Shown: positions 1 through 9,211, numbered from the stretch's first letter. The stretch is DNA of 43,678 bases from an uncultured Eubacterium sp. (GCA_947385875.1 CANDMV010000016.1:1-43678), one strand, 5' to 3'. Made by a program: numbers and translations. Notes: generated from the sequence alone by a model not told the origin.

Positions 1-133
1 CTATCGCCCCTCATTTCTATTTTATCTTGTTTGTACCCCTTGTACACCGATGTTTCCCGCTTCTGAATTATTTTCTCACGGAATGCGCAGTTTACGTGCA
101 TTCCTGACCCGTGAACTGCAGCCTGCGATGCCT

Positions 134-337
134 CTAATCTGCCAGCTCAATAATACTTTTTGCAGGAATATCCGTGATTACGACTTTTCCCTCTTTTTGC
201 AGCTCTCCGATCGCACTCTCTACTTCGTGAATCTGAAGCTCCAGCTGTTCTGCTGTCTGTCTGATTGTAGGGAGGAAACCGTTCTGATCCGCTAATGATT
301 TCATATGATTGTATACTTTTGAAGTTATATGATCCAT
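134..337 (-). CDS. small winged-helix DNA-binding protein, LexA N-terminal-like
   Basis: A 67-residue protein. Its pattern (two helices, the phrase NGFLPTIRQTAEQL, then a recognition-helix-like segment and GELQKEGKVVI) matches the winged helix at the N-terminus of LexA-type repressors. There is no C-terminal peptidase domain, so it cannot self-cleave as LexA does. The start is supported by an AGAAGG ribosome site about 8 bases upstream. A TATAAT -10 box lies on the minus strand at 373-378, but its -35 is poor. It probably binds DNA as a small regulator; its target is unknown. A hairpin (87-96 with 110-119) follows the stop codon but has no T-run. Confidence 0.6.
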   Translation of the reverse strand: MDHITSKVYNHMKSLADQNGFLPTIRQTAEQLELQIHEVESAIGELQKEGKVVITDIPAKSIIELAD

Positions 338-744
338 AAAGATACCTTCTTTCTTCTTTTACTGGTCTTAATATTATACAGTTTTTATCAAATTTGCTGA
401 CTTTACTGCATCATTTTCATACAGCTTAAATCTCTGTTTTCAGCGAGTATTAACATACGGCAAACTGTAACATTAGTATCTCTAGGATTTTGTGAATTAT
501 AATGTCAGTTTGAAGCATCTTGGGAATGTTTTGGTAACAGGTGCTTGTCTGAACTGATAAGATTTTGGAATCCATATTTATAGGTTGAATAAATGTAAAT
601 AAAAGAGTAAAATATACTCACGAGCGATAAAATTTTCCATATAGTTTTAGTCATTCATGCTTGTGAATCAGTGTTACTGGAAGATTTTTAGCTTGTCAGT
701 ATAATGTAAAAGGGACACTAAAAGCAAACGAAGGAGGAGTAATC
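338..744. other. intergenic region between divergent genes
   Basis: About 400 AT-rich bases with no convincing gene. It holds the minus-strand TATAAT (373-378) for the winged-helix gene and a plus-strand TATAAT (700-705) about 40 bases before the hemerythrin start, whose -35 is poor. A stretch around 617-633 reads CTCACGAGCGATAAA and recurs inverted near 14489-14508. Confidence 0.5.
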
Positions 745-1143
745 ATGTATGAAATAAAACCAGAATATCTGACTGGTATAGAATTGCTTGACAAAGAGCA
801 TACAAGATTATTTGAATTAACAGAGGAAACATATGAAGCCCTGCAGGATGTATTCTCCCAGGACAAGACAGCAAAGCTTACACATCTGGTATCTGAGCTG
901 ATTAATTATACGAGAATACATTTTTCTCATGAAGAAGCCTATCAGCAAAGTATCAATTATCCTTATATCGCAGAACATGCTGCACAGCATCGACAATTTG
1001 AAGACAGCCTTGCCAGTCTTGATCTGGACGAGCTTGAAAATGATCTGGAGGCTCAGAAAGAAGTAATTCAGAATCTGCTGGATTTTTTGATTAACTGGCT
1101 GGTCAATCACATTCTAAAAGTAGATATGCTGTTAGTACAATAA
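745..1143 (+). CDS. bacteriohemerythrin
   Basis: A 132-residue four-helix-bundle protein that binds O2 (or senses redox or iron) at a non-heme di-iron site. All seven expected ligands are visible: H19 (DKEH), H59 and E63 (HFSHE), H78 and H82 (HAAQH), H122 and D127 (HILKVD). Length fits single-domain bacteriohemerythrins. The start has a strong AAGGAGGAG site. It is the only gene on the plus strand in this part of the window and converges on serA. In anaerobes such proteins are thought to buffer oxygen or deliver it to detoxifying enzymes; that role here is inferred. The last helix ends abruptly, but all ligands are present. Confidence 0.93.
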   Translation: MYEIKPEYLTGIELLDKEHTRLFELTEETYEALQDVFSQDKTAKLTHLVSELINYTRIHFSHEEAYQQSINYPYIAEHAAQHRQFEDSLASLDLDELENDLEAQKEVIQNLLDFLINWLVNHILKVDMLLVQ

Positions 1144-1162
1144 ATTCATCAACTAATACAAG

Positions 1163-1253
1163 GCTGTCGCGCCAAAAAACATAACAAGATATAGTATTTC
1201 AATAATTTTGCATCTGCTATATCTTGTATATATTTTTCTTAGAGCGACAGCTC
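1163..1253. repeat. long imperfect inverted repeat (fold-back element) between convergent genes
   Basis: The outer arms GGCTGTCGC and GCGACAGC pair, an A-rich stretch faces a T-rich stretch, and an inner 11-base arm ACAAGATATAG pairs exactly with CTATATCTTGT. Together they form an about 36-bp imperfect stem around a short loop. It lies between hemerythrin (+) and serA (-), where it could end transcription from both sides. The palindromic ends and A/T-rich arms look like a non-coding mobile fold-back element; the mobility is inferred. Confidence 0.7.
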
Positions 1254-1287
1254 GATATTATTTGTATGCAGAAACGGCTGCTGTCTG

Positions 1288-2451
1288 CTATTTAATAACG
1301 CGGACTTTTATCACGCCCTGCATAGCTTTCATTTTCTCCACTACTTCTTCTGTAGCCGGAGCATCCAGATCAAACATAGAATATGCATAATTTCCTTTTG
1401 ATTTGTTTGTCATATTTGCAATATTAATATCGCATTCTCCAAAGATAGAGGAGAACTGACCGATGACGCCCTTGCTGTTTTTATGCAGCACGCCTACGCG
1501 CCCCTCGGTTGTGCATTCACCCATATCGCAGTTCGGATAATTGACGGAATTGCGGATATTGCCGTTTTCCAGATAATTACGGATTTCATGTGCTGCCATG
1601 ACTGCGCAGTTATCTTCTGACTCTTCGGTAGAAGCTCCCAGATGCGGCGTTACGATACAGTCTTTTTTTCCGGCTGTGATATTATTTGGAAAATCAGATA
1701 CATATTTTTTCAGCCTGCCTTCTTCAAGTGCTGCTACCACTGCCTCTTCATCTACTAATAAATCTCTGGCATAGTTCAAAATCACTGCTGTCGGCTTCAT
1801 CATCGAGATAGCATCTGCGTTAATCATTTTTTTCGTAGCATCTAATAACGGTACATGGATGCTGATATAATCGCATTCGCGGTAAATATCCTCTACATTA
1901 CGCACATGCTTGACATTACGTGATAAATTCCATGCCGCGTTCACTGAAATGTATGGGTCATAGCCATATACATCCATGCCCAGATGAGTCGCTGCGTTTG
2001 CTACACGGATACCGATTGCTCCGAGTCCAATAACACCTAATTTCTTTCCTGCGATTTCATATCCTGCATACTGCTTTTTCTGCTTTTCTGTCATCTTGGC
2101 AATATCCGGGTTGTCTTTTTCAGATTGCACCCAGTTTAAACCGCCGTTAATATCACGGCTTGCCATAAGCATTCCCGCAAATACCAGTTCTTTTACGCCG
2201 TTTGCATTTGCCCCTGGCGTGTTAAACACAACAATTCCCTGTTCTGCGCATTTTTCTAACGGGATATTATTTACGCCTGCGCCAGCACGTGCTACGACTG
2301 CAAGGCTGTCAGGCAGCTCCATTTCATGCATTGATGCTGAACGGACAAGTACTGCCTGTGCGTCGTTAAGATCTTCTACTTTTTCATAGTCTTCAGTTAA
2401 AACATCCAATCCTACCTGTGCAATAGGATTTAAACATGCATATTTGAACAT
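1288..2451 (-). CDS. serA: D-3-phosphoglycerate dehydrogenase
   Basis: Catalyses the NAD-dependent oxidation of 3-phosphoglycerate to 3-phosphohydroxypyruvate, the first step of serine synthesis. In 387 residues one sees the 2-hydroxyacid dehydrogenase fold with the Rossmann motif GLGAIG (142-147), the active-site Arg in NYARD (about 229) and His in TPHLGAST (about 270), and a C-terminal ACT domain (about 318-387) expected to bind serine as feedback inhibitor. The glutamate usual in this superfamily before TPH is not obvious (local sequence DFPNNITAG). A GAGAGGA ribosome site supports the start. It lies 74 bases after serC, so the two probably share a transcript that ends at the fold-back element downstream. 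Confidence 0.95.
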   Translation of the reverse strand: MFKYACLNPIAQVGLDVLTEDYEKVEDLNDAQAVLVRSASMHEMELPDSLAVVARAGAGVNNIPLEKCAEQGIVVFNTPGANANGVKELVFAGMLMASRDINGGLNWVQSEKDNPDIAKMTEKQKKQYAGYEIAGKKLGVIGLGAIGIRVANAATHLGMDVYGYDPYISVNAAWNLSRNVKHVRNVEDIYRECDYISIHVPLLDATKKMINADAISMMKPTAVILNYARDLLVDEEAVVAALEEGRLKKYVSDFPNNITAGKKDCIVTPHLGASTEESEDNCAVMAAHEIRNYLENGNIRNSVNYPNCDMGECTTEGRVGVLHKNSKGVIGQFSSIFGECDINIANMTNKSKGNYAYSMFDLDAPATEEVVEKMKAMQGVIKVRVIK

Positions 2452-2525
2452 TTCTATTTTCCTCTCTGATTCGATATTTATAAAAGGTTATACTGCAATG
2501 TCATCCAAACTGCTGCATAACGCTT

Positions 2526-3608
2526 TTATTTGTTTTTCTCTTCAAAATCCCGCATGAATGCAACTAACTTCTCTACGCCTTCTTTTGGCATTGCATTATA
2601 GATAGAAGCACGCATTCCTCCAACAGTACGATGTCCTTTCAGATTTACAAAGCCAGCTTTTTCTGCCTCTGCGACAAACTTCGCATCCAGCTCTTTGTCT
2701 CCTGTTACAAAAGGCACGTTCATCAAAGAGCGGTCTTTTTTCTCTACTGTTCCTTTGAACATCTGACTCTGGTCAAGGAAATCATATAAAATCTGAGCTT
2801 TTTCTATGTTTCGTTTTTGTATTTCTTCCAGCCCGCCCATCTGCTTTAACCACTTGAATACTTTGCCGCAGATATAAATGCCATAGCAAGGCGGAGTATT
2901 GTAAAGGGAATCTGCATCTGCGTGCGTCTTATACCGCAGCATTGTAGGTGTTCCAGGCAGTACGTCTTCACTGATTAAGTCCTCACGGATAATCACGATT
3001 ACGACTCCCGCCGGGCCTACATTTTTCTGTACTCCGCCGTAAATAATGCCGTATCTGCTCACGTCTACCGGTTCAGATAAGAAGCAGGAAGATACATCCG
3101 CAACTAACAGATGGCCTTTTGTATTTGGAAGCTTTTTGTATTTTGTACCATATATTGTGTTATTTTCACAGATATATACATAATCCAGATCGTCTGGTAT
3201 ATCCAGATCAGAACAATCCGGTATATAGGAAAATGTCTTGTCTTCTGAAGATGCCAGCTTGACTGCTTCGCCATAGATCTGCGCTTCCTGAAAAGCTTTT
3301 TTTGCCCACTGTCCGGTTACGATGTAGCCGGCTTTTTTGTTTTTCATCAGATTCATCGGAATCATGGCAAACTGCTGGGATGCACCGCCTTGTAAAAATA
3401 ATACTTTGTAATTGTCCGGAATCTTCATCAGGTCACGAAGATCCTGCTCTGCTTCTTTGATGATCGTATCGTATACTTTTGAACGGTGGGACATTTCCAT
3501 AACAGACATCCCGCTGCCTTTATAATCCAACATCTCATCCGCGGCTTCGCGAAGCACTTCCTCCGGCAGAACAGCCGGCCCTGCGGAAAAATTATATACT
3601 CTGCTCAT
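2526..3608 (-). CDS. serC: phosphoserine aminotransferase
   Basis: PLP enzyme that transfers an amino group from glutamate to 3-phosphohydroxypyruvate, giving phosphoserine, the second step of serine synthesis. The 360 residues match the family length. FNFSAGP-like start (YNFSAGPAVLP), the phosphate-binding GGASQQF (about 74-80) and the Schiff-base lysine K195 in YGGVQKNVGPAG are visible. An AGGAGG site lies 8 bases before the ATG. It directly precedes serA; a phosphoserine phosphatase is not in the window. Homologues can also act in pyridoxal phosphate synthesis. Confidence 0.96.
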   Translation of the reverse strand: MSRVYNFSAGPAVLPEEVLREAADEMLDYKGSGMSVMEMSHRSKVYDTIIKEAEQDLRDLMKIPDNYKVLFLQGGASQQFAMIPMNLMKNKKAGYIVTGQWAKKAFQEAQIYGEAVKLASSEDKTFSYIPDCSDLDIPDDLDYVYICENNTIYGTKYKKLPNTKGHLLVADVSSCFLSEPVDVSRYGIIYGGVQKNVGPAGVVIVIIREDLISEDVLPGTPTMLRYKTHADADSLYNTPPCYGIYICGKVFKWLKQMGGLEEIQKRNIEKAQILYDFLDQSQMFKGTVEKKDRSLMNVPFVTGDKELDAKFVAEAEKAGFVNLKGHRTVGGMRASIYNAMPKEGVEKLVAFMRDFEEKNK

Positions 3609-3650
3609 ATTTCTATCCTCCTGATTTCTATATTATCTATCTATTAAAAT

Positions 3651-3740
3651 TATGTTACCATTCATAGCCACGGTCATTAAAGAAATAATCTCCCTGTCTT
3701 TGAATATGTTACTATTCATAGTCAGTAACGAAATAATCTC
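3651..3740. repeat. duplicated motif in the ilvB-serC spacer
   Basis: Two imperfect copies lie head to tail: 3651-3691 and 3705-3740. Each starts TATGTTACYATTCATAG and ends GAAATAATCTC. The first half resembles the termini of the 24908-25036 element (GTTACTATTCACAGCC), so it may be a degraded copy of the same repeat family. Confidence 0.65.
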
Positions 3741-3742
3741 AA

Positions 3743-5422
3743 TTATTTATTCTCTAAATCTTCTTCCGAAAATGCCTCGCTGATCGGCGCTCCCGGCGCT
3801 ACCATCGGCCACACTTTATCATCGCTGTCTATGATACAGTCTAATACGACCGGGCCGTCTGCTGCAAGCGCCCGATCGAGTGCAGCGTCAAATTCTTCCC
3901 GTGTCGTCACACGGATACCAACAGCTCCCATTGCCTCGGCTACTTTGACAAAATCCACGGCATCATTCAGCACTGTCGCGGAATACCGCTCTCCGTAAAA
4001 CAGATTCTGCCACTGTCTGACCATGCCGAGTACATGGTTATTGACAACTACCTCAATGATCGGCAGCTTCTGACGTACAGCAGTTGCCAGCTCATTCATA
4101 TTCATGCGGAAGCATCCGTCTCCGGCGATATTGATAACCGTCTGATTCGGATTTGCCGTCTTTGCGCCAATCGCCGCTCCAAGGCCGTAACCCATTGTGC
4201 CAAGGCCCCCGGATGTCAGCAGGCGTCTTGGCTTGGAATATTTATAAAACTGCGCCGTCCACATCTGATGCTGCCCGACTTCTGTTACCATGATCGCGTC
4301 ACCTTTGGTCTTTTCATAGATCTTTTCGATCATGTAAGGCCCGCAGAGCCCCTGCGGATGGTATATCATCGGATATTTCTTACGAAACTCGTCAATCCGC
4401 GCCAACCACTGGTCATGCTGCTGCGGCTCCAGCTGTTTGTTGATACGCGTAAGGATCTCTTTCAGATCTCCAATAACGCTTGATGTTACTATAATATTTT
4501 TATTGATTTCTGCCGGATCTACATCAAACTGTACGATTTTCGCCTGTTTGGCAAACTTTGCGGCATTCCCGATGACACGGTCGCTAAAACGTACGCCGAC
4601 AGCAAGCAGCAGATCGCATTCACTCACGCCATAATTCGATGTCTTTGTACCGTGCATTCCAAGCATACCTGTGTATTTGGAATCTGTCCCGTCAAACGCA
4701 CCTTTTCCCATCAGCGAATCGCATACCGGTGCCTGAACCAGTTCTACAAACTGATGCAGCTCTTTTGATGCATCTGCCAATGCAACGCCGCCGCCTACAA
4801 ATATGTAAGGCTTTTTCGCTGCTTTAATAGATTCCACTGCCAGATCAATGTCTTCCTGACGCAGTCTGTCCGTGACACGCTTCGGTATCTCCAACTCCTG
4901 CGGTACATATTCTGTCTGATTCGATGTAACATCTTTTGGAATGTCTACAAGCACCGGCCCCGGCCTGCCTTTTCTGGCTATGCGGAATGCCCGGCGCAGT
5001 ATTTTAGCCAAGTCTGCCACATCCTTTACGATAAAATTATGCTTTGTGATCGGTGTCGTAATGCCTGCTATATCGATCTCCTGAAAACTGTCTTTTCCCA
5101 AAAGCGGTACATTTACATTACATGTAATTGCTACCAAAGGGATGGAATCCATATAGGCAGTCGCTATGCCTGTCACCAGATTCGATGCTCCCGGCCCGCT
5201 GGTCGCCAGGCAGACACCCACCTTTCCGGTACTGCGGGCATATCCGTCTGCTGCATGGGAAGCTCCCTGTTCATGAGAAGTCAGGATATGCTTAATCTCA
5301 TCCTGATGCTTATATAGCTCATCATACACATTTAAGATCGCACCGCCCGGATAACCAAATACTGTATCTACGCCCTGCTCCTTTAAGCACTCTATTAAGA
5401 TCTGAGCACCTGTCAGCTGCAT
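3743..5422 (-). CDS. ilvB: acetolactate synthase, catalytic (large) subunit
   Basis: ThDP-dependent enzyme that condenses two pyruvates to 2-acetolactate, or pyruvate with 2-ketobutyrate, at the head of valine, leucine and isoleucine synthesis. With the chosen start it has 559 residues: ThDP-activating E51 in SHEQGASH, central domain about 190-340, and the ThDP/Mg motif G434-D435-G436 with NN about 26 residues later. I start at 5422 rather than the upstream ATG at 5443 because AAGGAGGAGGA lies just before MQLTGAQ and the upstream ATG would be inside that ribosome site's leader. No small regulatory subunit (ilvN) is in the window; valine feedback would need one elsewhere. Lies between ilvD and serC. 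Confidence 0.95.
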   Translation of the reverse strand: MQLTGAQILIECLKEQGVDTVFGYPGGAILNVYDELYKHQDEIKHILTSHEQGASHAADGYARSTGKVGVCLATSGPGASNLVTGIATAYMDSIPLVAITCNVNVPLLGKDSFQEIDIAGITTPITKHNFIVKDVADLAKILRRAFRIARKGRPGPVLVDIPKDVTSNQTEYVPQELEIPKRVTDRLRQEDIDLAVESIKAAKKPYIFVGGGVALADASKELHQFVELVQAPVCDSLMGKGAFDGTDSKYTGMLGMHGTKTSNYGVSECDLLLAVGVRFSDRVIGNAAKFAKQAKIVQFDVDPAEINKNIIVTSSVIGDLKEILTRINKQLEPQQHDQWLARIDEFRKKYPMIYHPQGLCGPYMIEKIYEKTKGDAIMVTEVGQHQMWTAQFYKYSKPRRLLTSGGLGTMGYGLGAAIGAKTANPNQTVINIAGDGCFRMNMNELATAVRQKLPIIEVVVNNHVLGMVRQWQNLFYGERYSATVLNDAVDFVKVAEAMGAVGIRVTTREEFDAALDRALAADGPVVLDCIIDSDDKVWPMVAPGAPISEAFSEEDLENK

Positions 5423-5457
5423 GTCTTCCTCCTCCTTTTTCATTGTTTCTCGCCTGT

Positions 5458-5582
5458 TTTCTTATAACATCTTGTTTCTTTATAGCATCTTATTTCTTTA
5501 TAGTATCTCGTTTCTCTTATAACATTTTGTTTCTTTATAGCATCTCATTTCTTTATAATATCTTGTTTCCTATAACATTTCG
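5458..5582. repeat. 18-nt tandem repeat array, seven degenerate units, ilvD-ilvB spacer
   Basis: Seven consecutive units of 17-19 bases with consensus TTTCTTTATAGCATCTTG start at 5458, 5475, 5493, 5511, 5530, 5548 and 5566; an eighth decays after 5583. The unit is almost free of G on the plus strand. There are no unique spacers, so it is not CRISPR. The array fills most of the spacer between ilvD stop and ilvB start, so it would be transcribed in the operon mRNA. Confidence 0.85.
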
Positions 5583-5628
5583 TTTCATTTATTTACTATA
5601 TTCTTTAATTTTATCAAAATGTCGCTTA

Positions 5629-7311
5629 TTATACTTCCTCCTTCGAACCCGGCATTTTCAAAATCGCGCCGCGGTTTCCGGAAGTAACCATAGATGCATA
5701 GCGTGCCAGATAACCGGTTGTCACCTTCGGCTCTCTCGGCTGCCATTTTGCTTTTCTCGCCTCAAGCTCTTCCTCAGAGACTGCCAGATCCAGTGTCATA
5801 TTTGGAATATCGATCTTTATGATGTCGCCTTCTTCTACAAACGCAATCGGACCGCCTACCGCTGCTTCCGGAGATACATGCCCGATGGAAGCTCCGCGGC
5901 TGGCACCCGAAAAACGTCCGTCTGTAATCAGCGCTACCGAAGAACCCAGTCCCATGCCTGCGATCGCAGAGGTCGGATTTAACATCTCACGCATTCCCGG
6001 CCCGCCTTTCGGCCCTTCATAACGGATCACAACGACATCACCTGACTGAATCTTTCCGCCCTTGATCGCATCGATCGCATCTTCTTCGCAGTCAAACACT
6101 CTTGCAGGGCCTTCATGAACCATCATCTCTTCTACGACCGCGGAACGTTTCACTACCGAACCGTCCGGCGCCAGATTGCCTTTTAATACGGCCAGCCCGC
6201 CTGTCTTGCTGTATGGATTGTCAATCGGACGGATGACTTCAGGATTCTTATTGACAGCATCCGCGATATTTTCTCCAATGGTCTTTCCTGTCACTGTCAT
6301 GCAGTCTTTGTGAATCAATCCGACATCAGAAAGCTCCTTCATCACAGCGTATACACCGCCAGCTTCGTTTAAGTCTTCCATATAAGTCGGGCCTGCCGGT
6401 GCCAGATGACACAGATTCGGTGTCTTTTCACTGATCGGATTCGCGAAGGATATGTCAAAATCAAAGCCGATCTCATGTGCGATCGCCGGCAGATGCAGCA
6501 TACTGTTTGTAGAACATCCAAGCGCCATATCCACAGTCAGCGCATTTAAAATAGCGTCTTTTGTCATAATATCCCTTGGGCGGATATTTTTCTCCAGCAT
6601 ATCCATCACTGCCATGCCGGCATGTTTTGCAAGCTTGATACGCTCCGAATATACAGCCGGAATCGTGCCGTTGCCGCCAAGACCCATGCCGAGTGCTTCC
6701 GTCAGGCAGTTCATAGAATTCGCCGTATACATGCCGGAGCAGGAGCCGCAGGTCGGACATGCCTTTTCTTCATATTCCAACACCTCTTCTTCGCTCATCG
6801 TGCCTGCAGCATATGAACCGACCGCCTCAAACATCGATGAAAGACTGCGTTTCTTCCCCTGCACATGTCCTGCTAGCATCGGCCCGCCGGATACAAATAC
6901 GGTCGGCACGTTAATCCTTGCCGCTGCCATCAGAAGACCCGGTACGTTTTTATCACAGTTCGGCACCATAACAAGCGCATCAAACTGGTGTGCCAGAGCC
7001 ATACACTCAGTGGAATCCGCAATCAGGTCTCTTGTGACGAGGGAATATTTCATGCCGATATGCCCCATAGCGATTCCATCACAGACAGCGATCGCTGGAA
7101 ATACGACCGGAACGCCGCCTGCTTCTGCTACACCGAGCTTTACAGCATTTACTATTTTATCCAGGTTCATATGTCCTGGTACGATTTCATTATAAGAACT
7201 TACAATGCCGACCATCGGCTTTTTCATTTCTTCTTTCGTAAATCCTAAGGCATTGAACAAAGAGCGGTGAGGCGCCTGCTGCATACCGGATTTTACATTA
7301 TCACTTTTCAT
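5629..7311 (-). CDS. ilvD: dihydroxy-acid dehydratase
   Basis: Fe-S enzyme that dehydrates 2,3-dihydroxy-isovalerate and 2,3-dihydroxy-3-methylvalerate to the keto acids of valine/leucine and isoleucine. The 560 residues match the family length. Candidate cluster cysteines are seen in VCDGIAMGH (C77), NCDKNVPG (C119) and [11 protein letters not shown] (C185, C188, C191); the C-terminal GRFSGASRG motif is present. AAAGGAAG ribosome site. It lies between leuB and ilvB, separated from both by spacers full of tandem repeats. ilvC, which makes its substrate, is not in the window. Confidence 0.97.
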   Translation of the reverse strand: MKSDNVKSGMQQAPHRSLFNALGFTKEEMKKPMVGIVSSYNEIVPGHMNLDKIVNAVKLGVAEAGGVPVVFPAIAVCDGIAMGHIGMKYSLVTRDLIADSTECMALAHQFDALVMVPNCDKNVPGLLMAAARINVPTVFVSGGPMLAGHVQGKKRSLSSMFEAVGSYAAGTMSEEEVLEYEEKACPTCGSCSGMYTANSMNCLTEALGMGLGGNGTIPAVYSERIKLAKHAGMAVMDMLEKNIRPRDIMTKDAILNALTVDMALGCSTNSMLHLPAIAHEIGFDFDISFANPISEKTPNLCHLAPAGPTYMEDLNEAGGVYAVMKELSDVGLIHKDCMTVTGKTIGENIADAVNKNPEVIRPIDNPYSKTGGLAVLKGNLAPDGSVVKRSAVVEEMMVHEGPARVFDCEEDAIDAIKGGKIQSGDVVVIRYEGPKGGPGMREMLNPTSAIAGMGLGSSVALITDGRFSGASRGASIGHVSPEAAVGGPIAFVEEGDIIKIDIPNMTLDLAVSEEELEARKAKWQPREPKVTTGYLARYASMVTSGNRGAILKMPGSKEEV

Positions 7312-7379
7312 ATCTATAGCTTCCTTTCGTAAATATATCTCTATTCAAACAAATAAATATACACTTTCAACCGTGGCTC

Positions 7380-7622
7380 ATGATCCATTTGTATCCATGA
7401 TTCTTTTGCAATGTATCCTTTATTCGTGATACATAATTCTTGACCCATCAGACTCTTGTCACGCATAGTTCTCCTATGATCTACTATTCTCCTGCCATGC
7501 ATGATTCTCTCATAATTTTCAATTCTCCTGTCATGGACTTCTCTTATGATTCATGATTCTCTTATCATGCATAATTTCCTTCGTATTTCATAATTCTTTT
7601 GTGATTCACGATTCTCTTATCA
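7380..7622. repeat. degenerate ~18-nt tandem repeat array, leuB-ilvD spacer
   Basis: A run of diverged units with period about 18. The clearest are near 7553-7625, for example CATGATTCTCTTATCATG, CATAATTCTTTTGTGATT and CACGATTCTCTTATCACG. Older copies extend left to about 7380 with indels. The array reaches the leuB stop codon (7620-7622). Several units are near-palindromic. Its period matches the array at 5458-5582, but the sequence differs. Confidence 0.75.
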
Positions 7623-8723
7623 CGCATGAATCCTGTCACAGATCGCATCTCCCATCTGCTCTGTGCCGACCTGTGACACATCCGCCTTCTCTTCAGCCTG
7701 CGGCATAAGGTCAGCCGTACGGATGCCGTCTTTTAAGACCTGTTTTACCGCTGCTTCCACTGCGTCTGCTTCTTTGTCCAGATCAAAGCTGTATCGCAGC
7801 ATCATAGCCGCAGACAGAATCGCCGCAATCGGATTTGCAATGCCTTTTCCTGCAATATCCGGCGCCGAACCGCCGCTCGGCTCATATAAGCCAAATTTTG
7901 TGTCATTTAAGCTGGCAGAAGGCAGCATTCCAATGGAACCTGTCAGCATGGATGCTTCATCTGATAAAATATCGCCAAACATGTTTTCGGTCAAAATGAC
8001 ATCAAACTGTCTCGGATTCTTGACCAGCTGCATCGCGCAGTTATCCACAAGCATATGTTCGTAAGAAATATCCTGATAAACCTTCGCTGTCTCTTCGACT
8101 ATTTTACGCCAAAGCCTTGAAGAATCCAAGACATTCGCCTTATCTACGCTTGTCACTTTTTTCCTGCGCTTTCCGGCTATGTCAAACGCGCGTTTTGCTA
8201 TGCGCCTGATTTCCTCTTCATTATAGGTCAGCGTATCTTCTGCTGTCATCAGCCCGTCCCGCTCTTCGGTCACACGCTTTCCGAAATACAGCCCGCCGGT
8301 CAGCTCACGCATAATCATCATGTCAAAGCCATCCCCGATAATCTCATCCCTTAGCGGACAGGCTGCCTTTAACTCTTCATATAAGTACGCCGGTCTTAGA
8401 TTGGCAAATAAGTTCAATGCTTTGCGCAGCTTTAACAGACCTGCCTCCGGCCTTAATGAAGGCTCTAACTGATACCACGGCGATGTCGCGGTATTTCCCC
8501 CAATGGAACCCATTAAGACTGCATCCGAAGCCTTCGCCTGTGCGATCGCTTCGTCTGTCAGCGGAACACCTGTCGCGTCAATCGAGCAGCCGCCCATCAA
8601 AATATTCTCATACACAAACTGATGTCCGTATACGCTTCCTACTCTGTCCAATACCTTCTGTGCCTGTGCGGTGATCTCTGGTCCGATACCGTCACCGGAA
8701 ATGACTCCGATTTGATATTTCAT
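7620..8723 (-). CDS. leuB: 3-isopropylmalate dehydrogenase
   Basis: NAD-dependent oxidative decarboxylation of 3-isopropylmalate to 2-ketoisocaproate in leucine synthesis. The 367 residues fit the family. GDGIGPE near the start, the substrate-loop motif [10 protein letters not shown] (about 139-148), the Asp-containing DNCAMQLV and the signature [14 protein letters not shown] with metal-binding Asp residues are all present. GAAAGGG ribosome site. First gene of the leuB-ilvD-ilvB(-serC-serA) run, with its own promoter at 8815-8843. leuA, leuC and leuD are not in the window. Confidence 0.97.
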   Translation of the reverse strand: MKYQIGVISGDGIGPEITAQAQKVLDRVGSVYGHQFVYENILMGGCSIDATGVPLTDEAIAQAKASDAVLMGSIGGNTATSPWYQLEPSLRPEAGLLKLRKALNLFANLRPAYLYEELKAACPLRDEIIGDGFDMMIMRELTGGLYFGKRVTEERDGLMTAEDTLTYNEEEIRRIAKRAFDIAGKRRKKVTSVDKANVLDSSRLWRKIVEETAKVYQDISYEHMLVDNCAMQLVKNPRQFDVILTENMFGDILSDEASMLTGSIGMLPSASLNDTKFGLYEPSGGSAPDIAGKGIANPIAAILSAAMMLRYSFDLDKEADAVEAAVKQVLKDGIRTADLMPQAEEKADVSQVGTEQMGDAICDRIHA

Positions 8724-8814
8724 CTCAATACACCCTTTCTATATATAAAATAAAATTGCTCACTTGTTGATAATATTGATATCTTTACTGTGTGAAAACA
8801 GTCTATCGGTTTAT

Positions 8815-8843
8815 ATCATATAACTTTTGGCTTGATTTTTCAA
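8815..8843 (-). promoter_or_regulatory. sigma-A type promoter for leuB operon
   Basis: On the minus strand TTGAAA (8838-8843), a spacer of exactly 17 bases, and TATGAT (8815-8820). This puts the transcript start about 85 bases before the leuB ATG. I see no T-box (no AGGGTGG element) and no terminator-antiterminator pair in this leader. Confidence 0.72.
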
Positions 8844-9000
8844 CCATGAAATGAAAATGTGCCTGAAATTTGGGTTGTAATAAATGCCAGGATGCCAGGA
8901 AACAAAGGTCATCAGATAGAAAATTGTATGATTTGTTGCTGATACATATAGATTTAGCACTACGCTTTAAACAAATTCACAAAAAACTCATAATTAGAGT
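8844..9000. other. intergenic region upstream of leuB promoter
   Basis: About 160 AT-rich bases between the leuB promoter and the terminator-like hairpin. I see no gene, RNA motif or repeat I can support. Confidence 0.5.
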
Positions 9001-9039
9001 AAAAAATAAAGCCGGGAACTTGTTATTAGGATTCCCAGC
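9001..9039 (-). terminator. rho-independent terminator
   Basis: Read on the minus strand, GCTGGGAAT pairs with GTTCCCGGC (nine pairs including G-U) around an 11-base loop and is followed by TTTATTTTTT. It probably ends transcripts of the decayed amidase region upstream. A weakly supported 24-codon TTG-initiated frame (9127 to 9053) lies just before it with an AGAGAGG site. Confidence 0.75.
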
Positions 9040-9211
9040 TCATTCTTGCCACTTATATTGTTTGGCCCGCTTTTATTTTTTTAACTTCCATCAATGAAAA
9101 GATCAACAAATTCAGCAATCTTTTCAAGTACTATACCTCTCTTTCAAGATTTCATTTCTCATATCTCTTTATAAAACCTTGCTGCCTATTGAAACCTTCT
9201 ACTATATAATT

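Noticed and set aside
5458..5582. Tandem array considered as CRISPR
   Set aside because: Units abut directly with no unique spacers, and no cas genes are nearby.
6452..7195. 247-codon open frame on the plus strand inside ilvD
   Set aside because: It is antisense to a well-conserved gene, has no ribosome site and no recognisable domain; a shadow of ilvD codon use.
8724..9000. T-box or leucine attenuator before leuB
   Set aside because: No AGGGTGG-type T-box sequence, no leader peptide rich in Leu, and the only terminator lies upstream of the promoter.
8870..9097. 75-codon plus-strand frame upstream of leuB
   Set aside because: No ribosome site, crosses the minus-strand terminator hairpin, low-complexity composition.
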